This document shows positions 59,380-64,000 of a DNA stretch of 64,000 bases, in pieces (positions within the stretch are counted from its first letter, which is position 1; each line of letters starts with the position of its first letter). Position numbers and translations under genes: made by a program. This stretch comes from Arthrobacter rhizophilus. GTDB taxonomy: Bacteria > Actinomycetota > Actinomycetes > Actinomycetales > Micrococcaceae. The notes under the pieces were generated by a model. It was not told the origin of the DNA. It made no database searches and saw only the letters and a list, made by a program, of their open reading frames with translations. Location of the stretch: the NCBI RefSeq assembly GCF_026241105.1, contig NZ_JAPFFT010000004.1:1-64000 (forward strand). Direction: 5' to 3'.

Positions 59380-60819
59380 TCAGCCAGGGCAATTCGGCGG
59401 GCGAAGGCACAGTTCTGGCCGGCGTCCAGCCCAAGGAAGCAAGGCCTCCACCGCCGCACCCACCCTGAAAACCGTGGCATCGTCAAAGGGCTGGCCAACA
59501 ATCTGCACGCCGCTCGGGATGCCGCAGTCCGCCATGCCGCTCGGCACCGCGAGCACCGGGCAGCGGTTGGCGATGTTGAAGGGTGCTGTCATGTGGCCCT
59601 GCCAGTAATGCTCGAGGTGCCTTGCACCGGCGTCGATCCCGTCGAGGTAGTCGCCATCCGCTTCCAAGGCCGGAACCGCCGACGCCGGGCAGAGCAGCGC
59701 GTCGAAACCGACCATGGCGTCCGCCAACTGGGTCTGGATCAGGGTCTCGGCACGGATTCCGTCCACAAAACGGTTCCGCTCCGCAGCCCGGCGCGCATCG
59801 GCCATGAAACGGCGGGTGTACGCGGCTAGTTGTTCCTCGGTGCCCGCAGTCTCGTCTTCCATGGCGGGGCCCAAAAGGTAGCCAAGGTGCGTGAACACGG
59901 TGCGGTTGATCTCCTCAACAGTCCAGGGCAACTCGATTTCCTCGACGACAGCGCCGGCCCCCCGCAATGCGGAGGCAACCCGCCGGGTGTTGGCCTCGAT
60001 GTCGGGCGCCACGGGGTAGTTCCCGAGCCGGATACACAAGGCGATCCTCATTCCGGCCACGGAGGCGGATCCCCATGACAACGCCGGCGCGTCCACCAGG
60101 GAAGTATGGTCGCCGGGGTGCCGTCCCGCCATAACGTTGGCCAGGAGCGCTGTATCGGCCACGGTCCGTGCCATGGGGCCGTCCCCGCGGTAGTGGTCTG
60201 CGGACAGTGGCGCCAACCCGGGAATCCGGCCGTAAGGGGCTTTGAAGCCGACTGTTCCCGTGAACGACGCCGGCAGCCGGGTTGAGCCGGCGATGTCGGA
60301 GGCCGTCGCCAAAGGAGTCAGCCCGGCAGCCAGGGCTGCCCCGGCCCCGCCGGATGACCCGCCCGGTGAGTACCGCTGGTTCCACGGGTTGCGGGTCACC
60401 CCCCAGAGGGGGCTATGGGTGATGGTCGCGCAACTGAATTCGGGAGTGGTGGTCCGGGCATGGACGATGCCTCCGGCGCGGCGGATACGCTCAATGACCG
60501 GATGATCGTGGCGGGCGATATCGGATTTTTTCGCCATGAGCCCCTGCGAGAGGGTGCGTCCTTTGAGCCCGTGTTTCTCTTTGGCCGCCACGGGCAACCC
60601 CAGCAACGGAGTCAGGTCACGTCCGCGGGCGTAGGCCGTTGCGGCCCGTCGGGCCTCCAGCCGGGCTTCCTCAAAGAGCGTCTCCGTCAGGGCATTAATG
60701 CTGCCGTTGACGGCCTCGGTCCGGTATATCAGTGATTCCAGCAGCTCCACCGGGGATAGCTCCCGGCTGCGGAACAACGTCAGTGCGGACGTGGCGTCGA
60801 GGTAATGCAGCTCAGTCAT
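59380..60819 (-). CDS. Amidase (amidase signature family)
   Basis: The 479-residue enzyme has the amidase triad: Lys in LPVAAKEKHG, the cis-Ser in PGGSSGGAGAAL and the nucleophile Ser in DIAGSTRLPA. It hydrolyses an amide to acid and ammonia. It overlaps by 4 bp with an M20 hydrolase gene and follows an MFS transporter, which suggests uptake and stepwise hydrolysis of an amide, carbamoyl or ureido compound. Its exact substrate is not visible. Confidence 0.9.
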   Translation of the reverse strand: MTELHYLDATSALTLFRSRELSPVELLESLIYRTEAVNGSINALTETLFEEARLEARRAATAYARGRDLTPLLGLPVAAKEKHGLKGRTLSQGLMAKKSDIARHDHPVIERIRRAGGIVHARTTTPEFSCATITHSPLWGVTRNPWNQRYSPGGSSGGAGAALAAGLTPLATASDIAGSTRLPASFTGTVGFKAPYGRIPGLAPLSADHYRGDGPMARTVADTALLANVMAGRHPGDHTSLVDAPALSWGSASVAGMRIALCIRLGNYPVAPDIEANTRRVASALRGAGAVVEEIELPWTVEEINRTVFTHLGYLLGPAMEDETAGTEEQLAAYTRRFMADARRAAERNRFVDGIRAETLIQTQLADAMVGFDALLCPASAVPALEADGDYLDGIDAGARHLEHYWQGHMTAPFNIANRCPVLAVPSGMADCGIPSGVQIVGQPFDDATVFRVGAAVEALLPWAGRRPELCLRPPNCPG

Positions 60820-62078
60820 GCGGCGCAGCCCCTGTCCGTGTTTGCGGCGGGAACGGCGCCGCCCACCATTTCGCGCGCTACTCCGGTGAGCATGTCCACT
60901 CCTGCCACCATGTCCTCGTCGGTGGTGAATTCGCGTTCGCAGTGCGAAACCCCGTCCACGCTCGGAATGAACATCATGACTGAGGGAACCATGGTGTTCA
61001 GGGCGACGGAATCGTGCCCGGCCATCGTCTGGATGCGGCGTGAGGAGAGGCCAAGATTTGCTGCTACTTTCGCGGAAAGTTCCAGGCCGTTCTCCGGGAA
61101 TCTCCGGATGGGACGGATGTCGAAGTCCTTCACATTTACCTTGATATCGTGCTCGCGGGCCAGGACATCAATGTCCGCGAGCAGCTTGGAGCGGGCAGAG
61201 CGAACGATCTCCGGATCACCGGAACGCAGGTCCGCCACCAAATGCACCCGGCGCGCGACGACGATGGGCGAGTTGGGCTCGAGAGTCAACTGACCCACTG
61301 AGGAAACAAGTTCCTCCTCGGCAAAATCCTTGGTGACATCGTGCACCATCAGGATGATCTTGGAGGCCGCGACGAGAGCGTCGTGCCGATCCGCCATTGC
61401 CGTGGCGCCGGTGTGCGATTGCTCGCCGAGGACTTCGATGTCCAGCTTCTGCGTGTACCAACTGCTGTCGACCAATCCGATGGTGATCCCTTCGCGTTCC
61501 AGGATGCGGCCCTGCTCGATGTGGATTTCTGCATAGCCGGCGGCTTCCGGGCCAGCGTCCGTGCCAAGGTAGCCGATGCCGTCGAGGGCTTCCCGGACCG
61601 AAACGCCCTTCAGATCCGTGACGGAAAGCATCTGTTGGCGATCGAAAAGTCCCGCGAAAACGGAGCTGCCCATCACGCTGGGGGCAAAACGGCCGCCCTC
61701 CTCATTGAACCAATTCACCACGGCAAGGTTGAAGCGTGGCACCTTCCCGGTTTCACGCATTTCCAGGTCGATGCTCCGGGCCGCATGCAGCGCAGCGACG
61801 ACGCCGTAGGCGCCATCGAAGCGGCCGCCCAGGGGCTGGCTGTCCAGGTGCGAGCCAATCAGGATGTAAGGCGCTCCTGGCGTCCACTCCAGCAGCCCGA
61901 ACATGTTGCCGATGCCGTCAACTTGAAGCTGCCATCCGGCGTCGTGCACCCACTGCTGAAACCACGCGCGGGTCTGCGCGTCTTCAGGGGTGGCGGCTTG
62001 GCGGTCGACGCCTTTGTTTGCTGTGGCACCGATACCGGCCACCTGGTGGAAGTCCTGAAGGAAAGCTGCTGCGCTCAT
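60816..62078 (-). CDS. M20-family hydrolase (N-carbamoyl-amino acid hydrolase / allantoate amidohydrolase type)
   Basis: The 420-residue zinc enzyme has metal motifs GSHLDSQPLGGRFDGAYGV and NWFNEEGGRFAPSVMGSSVF and a later AGHDSVALN region. It is of the HyuC/AllC branch, which cleaves N-carbamoyl amino acids, allantoate or ureidoglycine. It sits between the MFS gene and the amidase and overlaps the latter by 4 bp. Confidence 0.9.
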   Translation of the reverse strand: MSAAAFLQDFHQVAGIGATANKGVDRQAATPEDAQTRAWFQQWVHDAGWQLQVDGIGNMFGLLEWTPGAPYILIGSHLDSQPLGGRFDGAYGVVAALHAARSIDLEMRETGKVPRFNLAVVNWFNEEGGRFAPSVMGSSVFAGLFDRQQMLSVTDLKGVSVREALDGIGYLGTDAGPEAAGYAEIHIEQGRILEREGITIGLVDSSWYTQKLDIEVLGEQSHTGATAMADRHDALVAASKIILMVHDVTKDFAEEELVSSVGQLTLEPNSPIVVARRVHLVADLRSGDPEIVRSARSKLLADIDVLAREHDIKVNVKDFDIRPIRRFPENGLELSAKVAANLGLSSRRIQTMAGHDSVALNTMVPSVMMFIPSVDGVSHCEREFTTDEDMVAGVDMLTGVAREMVGGAVPAANTDRGCAA

Positions 62079-62111
62079 GTGAAGTCCTTGATAGATAGAA
62101 GAAAGAGGGAG

Positions 62112-63473
62112 TCAGCCCATGCGTCCGCGGGTTTCGGGCACCTTGGTGAAGATCACCAGCAGGAGTACGACGGCGGCAGCGGCAGCCATGTAGATGCCCG
62201 GCGCGTGCGGTACACCGCTTGCCCCTACCAAGGCAGTGCCGATGAACGGGGCTGTGCCGCCGAAGATGGCGTAGGCCCCGTTGTAGCTGACGGCCGCGGA
62301 AGTGAATCGGGTCCTGGTAGTGAAGATTTCAACGAAGAAGGTGTAGCAGCCGCCGCCGTAGATGCAGAGGGCCACCACGAACAGCGCCTGCCCAAGCAGG
62401 GCAAGCGGAAGGGCGCCACTCGTGACCAGCATGAAGCTCGGGACGGAGACCACGGCCAAGGCGGCGGCACCCGCGATGAGCATCGGCTTGCGGCCAAAGC
62501 GGTCGCTGAGCCGCCCGCCGATGGGCAAGAGCACGGCATAGAGGGCAAGGGCGCCGGCGTTGATCAAGAGCGACTGTTCGCGGCTCAAGTGGCCGGTCGT
62601 CTGGACGTAGGAAACGAAGTAGGCAGACAGGAAGTAGAACCCCATGGCCGTCAAACCCATGACGAAGATGACTTGGACCATGCGGAGTTTGTTCTCGCGG
62701 AAGGCCTCGCGGACGGGGCTGAATTCCTTGCTCTGGTTGGCTTTGGCGTCCTTGAACGCAGCGCTCTCTTCGGTACGGCTCCGGATCCAGACGCCAAAGA
62801 GGGCTAGGGGGAGGGCCAAGATGAACGGCAGGCGCCATCCCCAGGCCGTGAAGGCCTCGTTCGGCATGGACTGGCTGAGGATCAGGATCATCGAACCCGC
62901 CACCACAGAAGGCAGCGCTGTTGCGGCAATGGTGATGTTCAGCCAGAATCCGCGCTTGTCGACGGGCGCGTGCTCAAAGACGAACGACGGCGCGCCCACG
63001 GATTCGCCCCCGGCCGAGAAACCTTGGATAAGGCGGCAAAGGACCAAAAGCACGGGCGCCCAGGCACCGATCTGGCCGTAACCGGGCAGGATACCCATGA
63101 GGGCGGTGGCCCCGCCGATCGCTATGAGCGTGACGGTCAAGACGCGGCGCCGGCCGATCCGATCGCCGAGGGCTCCGAAGAACAGTCCGCCAAGCGGACG
63201 CACCACAAAGGCGACGCCGAAGGTGGCGAAAGTGGCCAACATCGCAGCGAGGGGGCTGCTGCCTGGGAAGAAGAGTTGGGAAAAGATTACCGCGGTGAGG
63301 CCGTACAGGGTGAAGTCGTAGAACTCGATGAACTGGCCGACGCTGCCGCCCGCCAGGACCCGCCCCTGCATTTTGGTTATCTTGGGGACCCGCCCGATCT
63401 TCGGGTCGGCCGAGTCTACGGAAGTCGCGTCTTGTATTGGCTGGGGTTGCTCGGAGAGCTCGTTGATGGTCAT
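62112..63473 (-). CDS. MFS transporter, metabolite:H+ symporter type
   Basis: The 453-residue transporter has twelve predicted helices and the MHS-family pattern SVGQFIEFYDFTLYGLTAVI, then GALGDRIGRRRVLT. It should import the substrate of the downstream M20 hydrolase and amidase. The ATG at 63473 is preferred; a GTG 9 nt upstream is possible. It heads the operon. Confidence 0.9.
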   Translation of the reverse strand: MTINELSEQPQPIQDATSVDSADPKIGRVPKITKMQGRVLAGGSVGQFIEFYDFTLYGLTAVIFSQLFFPGSSPLAAMLATFATFGVAFVVRPLGGLFFGALGDRIGRRRVLTVTLIAIGGATALMGILPGYGQIGAWAPVLLVLCRLIQGFSAGGESVGAPSFVFEHAPVDKRGFWLNITIAATALPSVVAGSMILILSQSMPNEAFTAWGWRLPFILALPLALFGVWIRSRTEESAAFKDAKANQSKEFSPVREAFRENKLRMVQVIFVMGLTAMGFYFLSAYFVSYVQTTGHLSREQSLLINAGALALYAVLLPIGGRLSDRFGRKPMLIAGAAALAVVSVPSFMLVTSGALPLALLGQALFVVALCIYGGGCYTFFVEIFTTRTRFTSAAVSYNGAYAIFGGTAPFIGTALVGASGVPHAPGIYMAAAAAVVLLLVIFTKVPETRGRMG

Positions 63474-63820
63474 GGCAGCCACGCTAGGCGGACAGTATTT
63501 CCGGCGGCGGCTGCACTGTTTCGGCCATAAGAAATGATTTCGGTGGTTATTACTTCCATATTGCGATAGGGCCGCTTGGGGGAAACCCCGCGGACACCTT
63601 CGGCGAAATTCATCACCATCAAATCTCCTTTGATCAGGATGGAATTCTGGTGTCCGGTTCGGTTTGGTGAGCTGCGTTTGCGGCCTTCTTGAAGCTTGAG
63701 CGCCTCCGCGGGCTACCGGACTTGTTCAACCTTCGGTGGCCCAGATCACATCTGTCCAATTGATTGTTTTTGAAATTGCCATAGATCTAATCGATGGCAA
63801 TCGCCGTTTACGTCGCCGGC
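63474..63820. promoter_or_regulatory. Promoter region of the MFS-hydrolase-amidase operon
   Basis: The 347-bp spacer is AT-richer than its flanks and has no gene. An 8-bp inverted repeat (ATTGCCAT at 63775-63782, ATGGCAAT at 63794-63801; 11-nt centre) lies 20 bp past the stop of the regulator-like gene and may be its terminator or a binding site. Confidence 0.5.
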
Positions 63821-64000
63821 CTAGGTTCGTTCCGCGCCGTACAACTTCAGGCACGTCTCTTCAAAGGCAAGAACCCGCTTGGTCGCCTGCACCCCTTCGG
63901 GCCGCACCAGCATGACTTCGATTGGCGGGAAATTGTCCGTCAGCGTCAGCGGCACCACCTTGCCGCCGGAGTACGTGACATCGCTGTGAAGTCGCTGATT
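63821..64000 (-). CDS. C-terminal end of a probable LysR-type regulator (partial)
   Basis: The last 59 codons of a minus-strand gene run off the window. They read YSGGKVVPLTLTDNFPPIEV and MLVRPEGVQATKRVLAFEET, then CLKLYGAERT and a stop at 63821-63823. The strand pattern, with a basic end, fits the effector domain of a LysR-family protein. The family call is uncertain because the DNA-binding part is outside the window. It would be the natural regulator of the MFS operon. Confidence 0.5.
   Translation of the reverse strand, partial: NQRLHSDVTYSGGKVVPLTLTDNFPPIEVMLVRPEGVQATKRVLAFEETCLKLYGAERT

Overview
The window looks like chromosome from a high-GC actinobacterium of the Micrococcaceae, most likely Arthrobacter, Paenarthrobacter or Pseudarthrobacter. 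This is inferred from base composition, frequent GTG and TTG starts, the block rpsF-ssb-rpsR-rplI-dnaB, and the mix of sugar ABC transporters, IclR and TetR regulators and amidase/M20 hydrolase genes. No tRNA, rRNA, CRISPR array, intact insertion sequence or prophage was seen.

Region 1 (0-7.6 kb) is a divergent catabolic cluster. A GntP permease, a KDPG aldolase, a D-aminoacylase-type amidohydrolase and a PLP-dependent D-serine dehydratase-type deaminase are on the minus strand. A PfkB (KDG-type) kinase, an IclR regulator and RidA are on the plus strand. The set fits uptake, deacylation and deamination of an N-acetylated amino-sugar acid to 2-keto-3-deoxygluconate, followed by phosphorylation and aldol cleavage. 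Region 2 (7.6-13.8 kb) carries a rhodanese-like protein and an IclR-GH20 hexosaminidase-sugar ABC transporter operon, so the two regions together suggest use of chitin or N-acetylglucosamine oligomers. Region 3 (14.0-17.3 kb) is a copper operon, csoR-copZ-copA, behind two CsoR-type boxes; the CsoR has a pentapeptide-repeat extension.

Region 4 (17.4-23.9 kb) holds unrelated single genes: DUF2277, EamA exporter, CGNR zinc finger, MATE exporter, DoxX and a double-hotdog thioesterase. Region 5 (23.9-30.0 kb) is core replication and translation: dnaB, rplI, rpsR, ssb and rpsF. A cluster of DnaA boxes lies upstream of dnaB, followed by two membrane-anchored proteins with L7/L12-like tails, an FMN reductase and a broken PhzF gene. 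Region 6 (30.2-38.4 kb) has YnfA-like and DUF1345 membrane proteins, an M18 aminopeptidase, an ABC exporter with its two-component system, and a PAP2-diacylglycerol kinase fusion. Region 7 (38.5-45.6 kb) has a MacA/MacB-like export system, an acetyltransferase-TetR-MFS operon and a DHFR-like reductase.

Region 8 (45.6-55.6 kb) is accessory and decaying: small secreted and membrane proteins, a MazEF-type pair, a phosphotransferase, an AhpD-type pseudogene with three lesions, a HAD hydrolase, a TetR regulator, a frameshifted lipoprotein and a TmrB-like ATPase whose 3' end is duplicated in inverted orientation 2 kb away. Region 9 (55.6-64 kb) has an ABC-F ATPase, a TetR-FAD monooxygenase operon behind a perfect palindrome, and an MFS transporter-M20 hydrolase-amidase operon next to the partial end of a probable LysR-type regulator.
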